Assembly (NCBI GenBank): GCA_015680685.1
Contig: MNCI01002748.1
Coordinates: 256,751 to 315,188 of the forward strand
Source of the DNA: Gnetum montanum
Lineage: Eukaryota; Streptophyta; Gnetopsida; Gnetales; Gnetaceae
Direction: 5' to 3'
Length of the DNA stretch: 58,438 nt
Part shown: one piece after another, positions 41,732 through 52,490 of the stretch
Position numbering within the stretch: the stretch's first letter is position 1
Layout of the letters: each line of letters begins with the position of its first letter
Notes under the pieces: model-generated
Database searches by the model: none
Seen by the model: only the letters and a program-made list of their open reading frames with translations
Told to the model about the DNA's origin: nothing
Translations under genes and position numbers: made by a program

Positions 41732-42742
41732 TGATGAACCGTGGTTTGTCAAGTGTTGATATTGGACGCTTGACATCAAATGCTTAACCTTGGACCCTTG
41801 ATGTTGGGCCCTTGACATCAGACCCTTGACATTGGACCCTCGACATTAAACCCTTGACATCAGACCCTTGACATTAGACCCTTGATATCAGACCCACAAT
41901 ATTAGATTCGTGATATCGGATCTACGATATCAGGTACGTGATATTGTGACATGGCCAACGATATTGGATACACAATATTGTAACTCTTGTGTAAGCCTAT
42001 AAATACACATTTGGGTGCATAGGAAGGGGGAGTAAGTAGGTGTAAGCGTAGAGTCTTTTTATTCATTTTTAGTTCATCTCAACTCTTTCCTCAATGCATG
42101 CCCACAGTGTGATGATTGTAATTTTATGGAACCTTTATTTGAGTGTGACGTACTTGGACACACACATGACTGGCAATAAAGATCGAGATTGCTTCATCAT
42201 TGTAGCATTCACTTAGTTTTAATTGCTTACTATTATTGTTATTTATTGTTTTCCTAATTAATATTTCTTACCCTTCATTTACTATCCCTATTATTAAACG
42301 TGAAATGAGTATGACTTAATCATGAGCATTTAAGTATGACTACTTGGTAACCCAATAGCGTATCTAGGAGTGCTCAAGTAATACATGCTTGGTAATCCTA
42401 GAAGTAGTACACAAGGTCCAAGATGTGTACGAATGATTAAGAATGGATGCTCATTGCACTTAGGCTAGCTTAGATCTCTTCTCTCATTCCCTCTTAGCTT
42501 AAAACAAAGTTATTTTCCATTGCCTCTAGGAGTAGCACTAGTTTAGGACCACATCATACACCTCACTCTGGACTAAATCATATGTGACAAAGAAAATACT
42601 AGTCTAGGTGGGAAGATAATAAAATGCGATCAACATATAACTATCTAGATACCACAACTAGCCTGTTTGCAGAGCTCGACTAGATCGTACGTGAATGCTC
42701 ATATTTGTATGGTTGAGTGTAGGGGTACCTAGCTACTCATCA
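41732..42742 (+). repeat. GF 5' LTR (1011 bp)
   Basis: TGATGAA to CTCATCA. U3 is a 14-bp array (separate entry). TATAAATA lies at 41998, AATAAAGA near 42175. U5 resembles the GA LTR, including GGTAACCCA and the AGGGGTACCT end. Confidence 0.9.
41769..42005 (+). promoter_or_regulatory. GF U3: 13-unit 14-bp half-site array and TATA box
   Basis: Half-sites of GACATC/GATATC type start every 14 bp from 41772 to 41940 without a slip: 41772, 41786, 41800, 41814, 41828, 41842, 41856, 41870, 41884, 41898, 41912, 41926, 41940. A 20-bp step leads to 41960, a 14-bp step to 41974, and 24 bp to the TATA box at 41998. The first units read CCCTTGACATCAGA. Confidence 0.75.
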
Positions 42743-42761
42743 TTGGCAGTGTTGCTGGGGA
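42743..42761 (+). other. GF primer binding site (tRNA-Asp type)
   Basis: TTGGCAGTGTTGCTGGGGA follows the LTR; a few mismatches to the tRNA-Asp complement. Confidence 0.75.
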
Positions 42762-42875
42762 TGGTGCTAGTTATTTAGATTAGTTATATCCTACAAGATT
42801 GCTATAACAAAGTATTCATGATATATCTCTTACAAAAGAAATTAATTTCAATTAAGTCACACACAGTTCACAATA

Positions 42876-44530
42876 ATGTCTCTCTCACAAGACTATGACA
42901 ATGCAACAACTAGTAAGGTAATTCATTGGAGAACCAACAAATTATATGATGATGAATACAAAGTTTGGAGTACTCAATTTGATGTAGGGGTCTCCTATGT
43001 ACATAAATGAAGAAAAAATTATTCCAACTCACAAATACATAACCTACCTAATGACAATGAACCCTTGCTAGTCACTAAGATCCTAATGCACATACAAGAG
43101 GTTGGTTGAATATCCCACAGGAATCACAAGGAAAGCCGTCTACCTAGGCTTAATTTAAATAACTTTTCCAAATTTTTAAGAGGCTATGATTTAGATCCAC
43201 AACATCATTTACAAGCCTTCCATGATGTATATGTATGGAACAATATTGATAATGGGTGGTAAAAATTTAAGCTCTTTCCTATGACACTTGTTGGCCAAGA
43301 AAAAGTATGGTATAGGTCCTTAAGACCAAAATCAATTCAATGTTGGCCGACAATGGTAGAACTCTTCAATGAAAGATATCAAACTTATGCAAGAGTGTTA
43401 GCCTTGAGGAGACAAATCCAAGAGTGGAAACAAGGGTAACATGAACCCTTGGACATGCCTTAGAAAGACACTATTCATTGTTAAATAATTGCCCAGGCCA
43501 TGGATTCTCCGAGGAAAGGCTAATGTACAACATCATAGAAGGGTTCCATAATGAAACAAGGGAGACCCTAGGGACATATGCCTGAGATCAACTATACGAG
43601 CTATGAACCCACCAATTCCAAGAGCTTATTAAGCGGGTAGCAAAAGAAGAAGGAGAGTTAGCTAAATGGGAGAATGTTGAGAAATTTCAACAGGACCAAA
43701 ATCTTGAAATAGCAAAGGTCCATGATCATGAAGAGGAGAAATCAACTCACATCAAGGAGGTGGAATCATCTTTTCCAATACTACAATCACTAGATGAAAT
43801 TAAGGTAAAGATCAATAAGATGACAGAATGTATACATGAAAAATGTGGAGAATATGCCAATGTTATTAGAGGTAGAACCATGATGAACCAAGAACTAGGA
43901 TAGAACACTCTTAGACAATCTGAAAGAAGGGTTGAAGAGAATAATAACTCAACTAGTAATCATATGTATCAATGTAATGTTTGTCTATATGATCACCCCA
44001 AAGGTCAATGCCCAATCTTGTCACATTTACATGAGCATTGGGGAAGAATGTTATATCTAGAGTTCATATAAAAATACCATGTTCAATCACAGTGGCCAAA
44101 ATTCTAGTCATGGGGGAGGCCACCCTCAAACTAGTCACACCTTTCATACCATCCGAACCTAAGCACTTATCAGGTTCGGCATCTTGTTTCCCCAACTGGG
44201 TCAATGTCCTCTATCTCACCACATTGTTATCATTCTCCTAAGTACTATCAACCCATGTCCTCTCCCACAAGATCACCACCTCATGTTGCTTGCAGTTCTC
44301 CTCACCCTCAATATTCTCATCCTTCACCTCCTTCTACATCACCACCAATAGTACTATTAGGTTTTGTACCACAGCACCAACTGATGAACATTACTTGTGC
44401 TGCTACTGTCAATAGCAGTGGAGGTCCTCCACAATGTCGAAAGCATCCTTTCTTTAGGCATGACTGTAGAAAGAGACAACATGATTCTAAACCCACTACA
44501 TCCACCAACTCAACACAAGTCTAGTGCTAT
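42876..44530 (+). pseudogene. GF gag polyprotein, decayed
   Basis: Starts at the ATG at 42876 (MSLSQDYDNATTSK). The Retrotrans_gag core spans about 43240-43640 with VWYRSL, CWPTMVELFNERYQTYARV and RRQIQEWKQG, in two frames with stops, including TAA and TGA. An acidic helical region follows. The knuckle at 43973-44014 reads CNVCLYDHPKGQC, keeping all four metal ligands with the group's CX2CX3HX4C spacing. Downstream is a Pro/Ser-rich stretch (44204-44524). Closest relative in the window is GB. Confidence 0.75.
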
Positions 44531-44602
44531 GATGCATCTCCTCCTTCAAACCCAACGCCTCATGTTACCTTATCCGGGCCACCAATCAACACTCCAACAA
44601 CT

Positions 44603-44911
44603 ATGTGGCCTAATGAATATAACCACGTAGGGAGACATATCAATCCTTGCATATCATCTTATGACCATGGGTTCCATAGTGGGTCAGCTCCTTATCACAT
44701 GACCACATCTTATAATTTGCCCCACTATGCCTACTACAATCAAGTGTGTAAACCCCAATTTGGGTATATTCCTACCACCACCTCAAAAGACACCTGGTGG
44801 TTTGGATATGACCAGACTCTAATGTTTCCAAAATGCTTGGATCCAAATTTTCCATTTATTAATTCTACCCATACTCAAGGGTTTATTCATGGGGGATATC
44901 CTCCATTCTAA
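44603..44911 (+). pseudogene. GF gag tail, Tyr/Pro/His-rich
   Basis: 102 codons rich in Tyr, Pro, His and Ser (NEYNHVGRHINPC, YNLPHYAYYNQVCKPQFGY), similar in style to the Gln/Pro/Tyr-rich gag tails of GE and GC. GB has the matching start (TIWTNEYIHEG) at its broken end. I see no enzyme motif. It is probably the C-terminal gag portion in a shifted frame, followed directly by non-coding sequence where protease should be. Confidence 0.55.
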
Positions 44912-46328
44912 CAAGCAGAATTAATAAATATTTTTCATTTTCTTCAATTTTACAATTTTTTGTTTTCCAATTTTTCATCTTTCAATTTGTTGTTTTATCT
45001 TTTTATTTGTTATTTTATCTTTTTGAGGGTAATCTCATCGAAAAATAAAATACTCATGTGACCTGTCAGTTGAGGTGTTATTCTATGCTATCAAGTCTCA
45101 GGTGACTAATTATTTGGACAGCAAGCTCACCACATCCACCCAACCATTCTATTAATAAGAGGTTCTACTCTAGGTACCATGATATTCTGGTCATCATGAA
45201 AACTTAAAAGTAATTTTGTGCTCATTATGCCCAAAGCGAAGAATGGGACTAAGAAGGAATGGCCAAGGTGTGACATCAAGGAGAATTGTGGATTCTCTTT
45301 GGTGACATTTGATAGAGTTATCATGTAGCCTGCTTGTACTAAGATCCTTACAGATCTAATGAAAAATGGGAGTAAGAGTAATAAAGGCACTTAATAAAGA
45401 AACCCAATGCTATTCTAGAGGGTCCCACTGGAAAGACATGCATCCATGCCTAAAGGTAGGCGGCTTCTCTAGATTATGCATAAAAAAAGAAAAGAAAAGA
45501 AGAGAGTGTGTGCTAAAGTGGCCAGATAAAAAGAAATAAAAGGATCATGACAAATGTGCTGCAAAGAAATTCCAAATCACTCCCCCCTTGAACAAAATGC
45601 CAAGTGATCGTACACCTTGCTGTCATGATACTCTTATGGTTGTCCCTCATTGGATGAAGCAATGCGATGTCATTGATTGGAGGATGGACTTGGTCTTGAT
45701 TTTGGAGCAACAGGCTAATGACACATTAATCACGTTCTACAATCAGGATTCATTGTGCCCTAGGTCAGTTACCTCATGTCCCAATCTCTACAATCCCTTC
45801 TACGATTCATCCCATCTCGTTGTTCATGTATGTTTGACCTGTGTCTTCTATAGCATTGAATTCATACCTCATCACAGTGGTATCTACATGTGTGTGTTTT
45901 GTGGAGCTAGTGTGAATTACATTTAGCCCTTTTAGTGCCTACAGACATTTTAAGTTATAGTTACGTAAGGGCATGATAGGTAGGAACCTTCTTTGGGGAG
46001 GACTTGCTTGCGTGACTTTTGTAATTTGTACTTGTTGCACACCACCACATCATTTTATACCCTCCGAGTACTTCATTACCAAATATATTCTTTCCTTTGT
46101 CATCATTTTATCAAATGTTCATCAAAACCATTACGTGTCCTTTTATGTGTCACCTAAACAAATCAGGTCCGACATTAAACTTTTAGGGCAACTTCCTTAA
46201 AAAAGTTTCTAACTCTAAAATCACACTAAGTAAAGAATTCAACATTTATTAAAGGTAATGAGTAAGGTATGAAATAATTGAACTTATTTCAATAACCTTA
46301 CTAACAATGGATCTTTGTGTGACTATAG
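44912..46328 (+). other. GF internal region without pol
   Basis: No protease, RT or integrase motif. 44920-45020 is T-rich (TTTTATTTGTTATTTTATC repeats). From about 45790 it matches the start of GA, including the purine-rich motif at 45991. GA's internal promoter-like module is absent. Confidence 0.65.
45991..46005 (+). other. Conserved purine-rich motif, GF copy
   Basis: CTTTGGGGAGGACTTGCTTG here; the first 13 bases equal the GA and GE copies. Preceded by GGGCATGATAGG. Confidence 0.6.
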
Positions 46329-46790
46329 ATGGCCCCTAAAAGAGGACAACAAGGAGGACCTTCTCAAGGTGCAACTGAATGCCTAGGGGGAGGCAGAGGC
46401 CAAGGACCTTATGTAGAACATGTAGAGCAGGAGGCATAATCATTCAACATCCATCAGGGAACTCCTGTCACTGGACAATCTAGCCAAGAAAAAGGTGGAG
46501 AGGTCAGGGCTTAAGCCTATAAAGAGGAATGATGGCTATTTGTGGCATGGCATGTCAAGGCCAATCAAGTGTTCCCACAGCTACCGTGTCCATGGGAAGT
46601 GTTGACTCCATCAAACATTGGAACATCAGCATGGATAGCTCATAATCCTTGGATAGAAGAGGAGAAACGTCAAGTGCTTCTTCAATGGTATCAATCTTAG
46701 ACGCCTGGAGCGCAAGACAAAGGAAAGGAACCCATGGAGGTGCCACCACCACCAAGAACCCCATGAGTTCCCCAAGTTTTGTCTTTTGTG
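46329..46790 (+). pseudogene. GF 3' ORF, internally deleted
   Basis: It starts with MAPKRGQQGGPSQGA (ATG at 46330), the same start as GA's 3' ORF. It then jumps to the conserved tail AWHVKANQVFPQLPCPWEV and SAWIAHNPWIEEEK (GA: 3340-3480). The transposon-like domain and the coiled coil, about 2 kb in GA, are missing. Several in-frame stops remain. It shows that both ends of this ORF belong to one protein. Confidence 0.75.
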
Positions 46791-46933
46791 TCTGTGTTCA
46801 AATTTTTTTTAGTCCCACATTGTGGCATGAAACAATCCATGGTTATTCAATAATCTCATACCTATCCCCTATTTGTAATTGAATGAACTTATTCCTTACT
46901 TTCTTTGACTCGAGGACGAGTTGTTATTCAGTC

Positions 46934-46942
46934 GTGGGGATA
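46934..46942 (+). other. GF polypurine tract
   Basis: GTGGGGATA before the LTR, one base from the GA tract; preceded by the conserved GAGGACGAGT...ATTCAGTC. Confidence 0.78.
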
Positions 46943-47953
46943 TGATGAATCATGGTTTGTCATGTGCTAATATCATATCCTTGACATCAGACCCTTGACA
47001 TCAAACCCTTGATGTCAGACCCTTGACATTAGACCCTTAACATTAGATCCTTGACATCAAACCTTTAACATCAAACCCTTGACATTAGACCCTTGACATC
47101 AAACCCTCGATATTAGACCTTTGTTATCAGATCCACAATATTGGGTACGCGATATTGCAACCTGGCCAATGATATCGGATACATAATATCGTGACTCCTG
47201 TGTAAGCCTATAAATACACATTTGGATGCACAGGAAGGGGGAGTAAGTAGGTGTAAGTGTAGAGTCTTTTTATTCATTTTTACTTCATCTCAACTCTTTC
47301 CTCAGTGCATGCCCACAGTCTGATGATTGTAATTGTATGGAACCTTTATTCGAGTGTGACATACTTGGACATGCACATGACTGGCAATAAAGATCAAGAT
47401 TACTTCATCATTGTAGCATTCACTTTGTTTTAATTGCTTGCTGTTATTGTTATTTATTTTTTTCCTAATTAATATTTCTTACCCTTCATTTACTATCCCT
47501 GTTATTAAATGTGAAATGAGTATGACTTAATCATGAGCATTTAATTATGACTACTTGGTAACCCAGTAGTGTATCTAGGAGTGCTCAAGTAATACATGCT
47601 TGGTAATCCTAGAAGTAGTACACGAGGTCCAAGATGTGTACAGATGATTAAGAATGGATGCTCATCGCACTTAGGCTAGCTTAGATCTCTTCTCTCATTC
47701 CCTCTTAGCTTAAAACAAAGTTATTTTCCATTGCCTCTAGGAGTAGCACTAGTTTAGGACCACATCATACACCTCACTCTAGACTAAACCATATGTGATA
47801 AAGAAAATACTAGTCCAGGTGGGAAGACAACAAACTGCGATCAACGTATAACTATCTAGATACCACAACTAGCCTATCTGCAGAGTTCAACTGGATCATG
47901 CATGAACGCTCGTATTTGTATGGTTGAGTGTAGGGGTACCTAGCCACTCATCA
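46943..47953 (+). repeat. GF 3' LTR (1011 bp)
   Basis: TGATGAA to CTCATCA. The U3 array of CCTTGACAT(C/T)A units covers about 46975-47110. The last half-sites are at 47171 and 47185 (14 bp apart), with TATAAATA at 47209, 24 bp on. Confidence 0.9.
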
Positions 47954-48256
47954 CTATTGTAGATCTTGTGCATTACCATGGACTAGTATATGAGGAATTC
48001 TTATAGGGTAGCATCAATGAATTGAAGGGAACTAGTGATAAGTCCAAATCTTCACAAGAGAAGAAGGCAATTGTACCAAAGAAGAGAGAAGCTTCTAATA
48101 CTTGTGGAGTAAAGAGATATGAGTACTTAACCTATTAGGAGGATCAAATTGTTGATGACGCTATATGGATTCATAAGACCAAACTTGCTAAGTGAGGAAT
48201 TAGTTCTATCCCTATTTCCTTATTTACCTTAGTTCATTTTTTAAGGGTGGAAGAGT
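47954..48256 (+). pseudogene. Chromovirus-type pol, C-terminal part after the GF insertion
   Basis: Continues the frame that stops at 41731; VDLVHYHG here fits the usual end of chromovirus integrase, where a xVxDLxPYHG motif is common. A stop follows at about 48006. The end of the stretch (48241-48256, TTAAGGGTGGAAGAGT) is purine-rich and precedes the LTR start TGTAGGG, so it is the likely PPT. Confidence 0.65.
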
Positions 48257-48560
48257 TGTAGGGACACCTCTTTTGAATTCCTTTTCATCCATACAAGTAG
48301 AAGAATGAAGGTTTCAAGAAGCTTAGGAGATGGCTTGGACCTTTGTAGATGTCTTACCTGAGAGCTGAGATGTCACAGGAGGTGTCTTGGTGATCTGGGA
48401 CATGTCTTGCCTAAGAGTTAAGATGTGAGAGGAGACATCTTCTCAATAGTGTAGATGTCTTGTCTAAAAGCTAGGTTGATAGAGAAGACATCTTCACAGT
48501 AGTGGAGATGTTCCTACATCAACAAGGACATGGGTAGAGACCTTTAGTATTCATTGGGCA
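48257..48560 (+). repeat. Chromovirus 3' LTR (LTR-C), 5' part
   Basis: Starts TGTAGGGACACCTC after a purine tract; about 230 bp match the inverted copy ending at 38639. The right boundary could not be placed; it may reach 48900 or beyond. Confidence 0.55.
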
Positions 48561-49769
48561 TGGAGCATTCACTACTTAGTTTGGTAAAGCAGGATATAGA
48601 GCCTAGGGCTAGGAGTATTCTTTGATAGATTAGCTATTGAATATATAGCCTAACATAGTTATAGATGTAGAAGGTACTATCTTATACCTCACTGGATTAA
48701 TTTTACTTTATTCTCATACTAGAGATACATTTGTAGATCCTAGTGTTGTATTCCAATTAGCTCTTCCATGTCATGTACTTTATTCTAGATTACTGGTATT
48801 TACTATTGGAGATCATGGAACCCTAGTGATATAAATTTACAAAGATTTTTTAGTGTAGTTGTAGGAGATATAATAGGCTACTAATTTGTATGTGAAGGAT
48901 CCAGGGAAGTACGATGTTTTCTTGTAGAATATTAGGCAGATAAAGCTTCAAACTATTACTACTAGTGCATTATACAAGCTTTTACTTTGATTTTATAATT
49001 TAGAAAATAAACCTTTATTTAAATTTATTATATAAGAGAGAAAGAAAACAATATTAAATACAAATTATTTTTTTCATAATTGATTAATAGATGTACTAGT
49101 TTTTTGTCATAATTCTTTTATTTTCTTCTATTTTTTTCATTATTATTAATAGTGATTAACTCTTCATTGTCATCTAGTATTATCTTAATGTTTTACATAA
49201 TTATCAAGGGTATATGACGATGTAACACTTTAGAAAAAATATGATTAGATTGTGCAAATGAATTTTTACTCCAAGCAATCTAAACTCCTTCTATTTCTTA
49301 GCTATTATCAACATTGTTATTATAATTTTCAATGCCTTTCCAACATCATCGATCATCAACAATTTCAACACTTTTATCATCATCAATTCATTTAGAAAGT
49401 GAAAAATTTTAATCAATAACATCATTGTCTATACTTGTTATTTTAAATTTTTATATAATATAATAGCAATAATCTTTAATTGATTAAATTGCTAGTGTTT
49501 AATTCAAAATTGATTAAATCTCCTCAAGTCATTGTTGTAATATGTGAAGCTATCTCTTGTGACTCCTACAATCCAAGCCTTGATGAAGTTTAACTTCAAG
49601 ATTCACTAAAATTCAATTTTTATTACTTATCATGGCCCAACCATAACTTATGATTAGCTTGTAGTTTTCCCAAAGATTAAACCATGAGGTTTCCACCAAT
49701 CATGGTGAATAATACATCAAGAATTTCCCAAATGCAACTTAACAAGGATGTTGGGGTGTTGGAATCTAA
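48561..49769. other. AT-rich DNA, no gene seen
   Basis: May include the rest of LTR-C. From about 49000 it is very AT-rich with ATTATTATCATCA-like simple stretches. Confidence 0.4.
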
Positions 49770-49900
49770 AATAAGTGAAACATAGGTGCACCCTAAGATT
49801 TATAGAAGTTTATATCTCAGTACTATCTAGTAGAATCAAACTTGTGACCTGGGATTATCAGGCCAAGACCCTTCCACTAGGTTAACACCTCATTGTTAAA
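49770..49900 (-). repeat. tRNA-derived SINE-like element
   Basis: The minus strand reads AACAATGAGGTGTTAACCTAGTGG, shortened here as AACAATGAGGTGTTA then ACCTAGTGG, resembling a pol III A box. About 45 nt on comes AAGTTTGATTCTA, resembling the B box GGTTCGAATCC. The tail near 49790 reads CTTAGGGTGCACCT. A shorter copy is at 52491. Confidence 0.55.
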
Positions 49901-50289
49901 TTATGTTTACTTTTATATGACTAGAAGGAAATATTATAGGTTAAATTAAATTAACATACCCTTGTGAAATTGAACAAGTCTTAAGTATATTGTGAAAAAA
50001 GTTGAAACTAAGGGTGTGCTAAAAAATTAAATTAAAAAAAAAATAAAAAGCTTAAGATTTACTTAGTGAAATCCTTCAATATGAACAAAAATATCTAGAG
50101 GGCAAAGAGATGAATTGGTAAGCACAAAGTTTTTGTCACTCTCTACAATTGCACACAACAAAGTCACACTATATATGCATTAAATTTTATGTTTATCATT
50201 TTCTTAAAATGGAAAAGTGAAGCTCTCAAATAAAAATAAAAATAAAATAAAATAACAAAACAAAAAGAAAAAACAAGAAAAGAAAGAGG

Positions 50290-50979
50290 AAACATGACGG
50301 AGGTCTCCTTCATGCAAGAGAAAGAATGGGCATTCAGGTTGATCCATCGATTATTCATTATCCATCTACCTTACCTTACTTCAAGGAAGGCCCATTATGA
50401 GAAGATGCCCGAGTGCGAGTTTGAGCGTCTGCTGTTTTACCTTGGCCTTCTGCCAATGGTGATCTCAAGGACAAACGTTTCAATGCCATCTCATCTTTTC
50501 TTTTCCCTTTCCCTTTTCCAGATGAATACATCCTTCCACACAAACCATGAACATCAAAAGCCTTGTCTGCACCAAAAGCACAAAACATCATCAAACCTCC
50601 ATCAAATTTGAGTATGCTGCAGCAACGTAAAACGCGGAAAAACGTCAAAGCGTTTAAGGATGAGGGTTTGTTGATCTCTGCGGTAACTGTTGCCAGGGGC
50701 CAGCTATTTTGTGACGTGCATTTGTCTTTCGAATCGAAGTATTGTATATCTAGGGCTTCGTTTTGGCTTTTTTCCTTAACGTCGCTTCGATGTCAATTTT
50801 TCAATATTCTGCTCAATTTTCACCAACATTGGTTGATTTCAGAGCCGTGTGCCCTTTCCTTTCGTTTATTGGCCTCGCAAAGTTTAACTATATGATTTCT
50901 TGAAAAGCTTGACCACATGATATCTTGTACTGGATCTTGTTAGAAATATTTGGATGGTGCATATTGTGCTGAAGCTCCA
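50290..50979 (+). other. Less AT-rich, apparently low-copy segment
   Basis: Base composition is clearly less AT-rich than the flanks and no retroelement motif is present. Open frames occur on both strands (50294-50611 +, 50648-50376 -), but neither resembles a family I know. It could be a promoter and 5' UTR, given the possible exon at 50980. Confidence 0.35.
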
Positions 50980-51027
50980 ATGGCTATATCTCGAGGTTTG
51001 TGTAATTTTAAGCGCAGAATTAGGCAG
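50980..51027 (+). CDS. Possible first coding exon of an unidentified gene
   Basis: An ATG in good context (CCAATGGCT) opens 16 codons, MAISRGLCNFKRRIRQ, ending CAG followed by GTAAAATG, a fair splice donor. The upstream sequence is less AT-rich and free of retroelement motifs. I do not recognise the protein and cannot prove splicing. The support is only the start context, the basic composition, the donor and a further open exon-like block at 51746. It may equally be a chance reading. Confidence 0.25.
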
Positions 51028-51745
51028 GTAAAATGCCTACTCTTGATTGCTTCCAGCATGGAAAATCTTTCCATGAAATAACTCCCTCTTTCTTCGTGGA
51101 TCAAAAAAATTATTTATCTGGCTTCCTTTTGCTGAAGTTTATGGAAATATTGCCAAGTAAAGTAAATTCTCCTCTGCAAATTAATGTGTGAATTTATGCG
51201 CTATTTGTGGTATATGCTAAGTACACTCCATGTTACGTTTAAATTGTAGAATTATTTCAGTCGGCATGGTGTTCCAGTGGTGAAATTATTATATTTGAGT
51301 ACCTTAATGTGTTACTTTGCAAAATCCTGGCATGTGTTACTGGTTTTGAAGCTTCATGACCTGATTTAAATACGATGAAATATTTGTTCAAAAATGTAAT
51401 GCTTTAAATGGTGCGTTATTTCTTTGGATTTTCATCCGGGCGTTGCCTGCTGCCAGGGTATCACTAATCATTTAGGAATATGAACGAAAACAAAAAAATA
51501 CAAGTGCAAAAGATATAGACTTTTGTATTATCAAGTTTTAGGTTCAATCTTTAATATATTTTTAAACTCATTCTGGACAAACATTGTTTTTCTCAGAATT
51601 CAAAATCCTTCAGCTTCAATTTTTTAGAAATTACAATCCTCCATTTTCTTGGGAGTGTATTTCCATAAATGACAAACCTTCGAAAGCTTTTAGTGCAAGG
51701 TAACTTAATGGATATGAGAATCCTCCTTTTTTAAATATTCTCCAG
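51028..51745 (+). other. Possible intron of the unidentified gene
   Basis: AT-rich, begins GTAAAA and ends TATTCTCCAG. No coding signal or repeat recognised inside. Confidence 0.25.
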
Positions 51746-51884
51746 GAGCCAGAAAATTTTAAAAGCTTCTGAGGCAACTTTACGTAATGAATCTCTTTCT
51801 ATGCAAAAATTGAACAAAGAGGTTTTTGAAGTTGTAAACGTCAATCCGATGCTGAATTCCATTCCTGAGCTGAGAGAGCCAGCG
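51746..51884 (+). CDS. Possible internal coding exon of an unidentified gene
   Basis: Preceded by a pyrimidine-rich stretch and CTCCAG. One frame is open through 51884 and beyond to a TGA at about 51903. The readable product begins SQKILKASEATLRNES and includes EVVNVNPMLNSIPELREPA; it looks helical and protein-like. A possible donor GTTGTT follows at 51885. The minus strand is also open here (51919-51731), so coding direction is uncertain. Not assigned to any family. Confidence 0.3.
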
Positions 51885-52159
51885 GTTGTTTTTTTTCTTT
51901 GGTGATTTTTGAGAGTCATAAATAAATATTGTTGTGTTCTTTCCTTATCCTATTTTTCTAAGTACAGAAAACAGTGGCTCAGGTAGGATCAGATGGTATT
52001 GCAGGCAGTGTTAGTTGGGCAGCATTTTGATGAAAATTCAAACAAGCCAGCCACCGTATAGACAGTCTTTATTTTGTTGTTGGCAAACGCTAACACATTT
52101 CTTTTACCCGACAAAATCAATTTTGTGTGGCCTCTGCAAATTGGCTTTTACGCTAATTC

Positions 52160-52488
52160 TTTTAAGCAGGAAAGGTTGGTAATATATTGTGTTTTACTAT
52201 AAATCATTTTATCTTTTTTTACTTTAAATTGAAAAGGGTTTTTTTTCTTTCAATATTAGTTAAAAGGATGTAAAACTGAAAAGGCATCTAGGTCTTTTTC
52301 TTTATACTCTCTTAATCAATATGTTGTATTCTACATATATATATATTCAAATTTTTAGGGTCTAACAGCCTGATTTTGTCTTTAGCTTTTGTGAATCAGT
52401 CCTCTTAAATGACTAAATCAATTTTTTTCTTTTAACGAAGAAAGGTGGAGAATATATTGTCTCTCACTATAAATTATTTTGTCTTTAC
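52160..52488 (+). repeat. Diverged direct repeat, about 62 bp (52160-52225 and 52428-52488)
   Basis: Both copies share TCTTTTAA, GAAAGGT, AATATATTGT and ACTATAAAT in the same order. This suggests a local duplication or two solo copies of an unknown small element. Confidence 0.6.
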
Positions 52489-52490
52489 CT

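Larger units (their letters stand above)
41732..47953 (+). mobile_element. GF: non-autonomous Athila-like element nested in the chromovirus pol
   Basis: Two LTRs of exactly 1011 bp, PBS, gag, no pol, a 3' ORF remnant and PPT. Flanking 5-mers are TTATT (41727-41731) and CTATT (47954-47958), one mismatch. Without the element and one target copy, the surrounding pol frame continues in phase, confirming the insertion point. Over about 190 bp of R/U5 the LTRs differ at roughly 6% of positions by my eye count. It could only have moved with enzymes from relatives. Confidence 0.92.

Noticed and set aside
41769-41894. Satellite DNA or telomere-like repeat
   Set aside because: The 14-bp units are confined to the U3 of the GF LTRs and are in register with the promoter half-sites.
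49770-49900. A functional tRNA gene
   Set aside because: No cloverleaf can be formed with confidence, and the B-box-like word is diverged; a SINE-like remnant fits better.
50376-50648. A 90-codon minus-strand protein with a basic Gly/Lys stretch
   Set aside because: No recognisable family, and an overlapping plus-strand frame of similar length exists; neither is supported.
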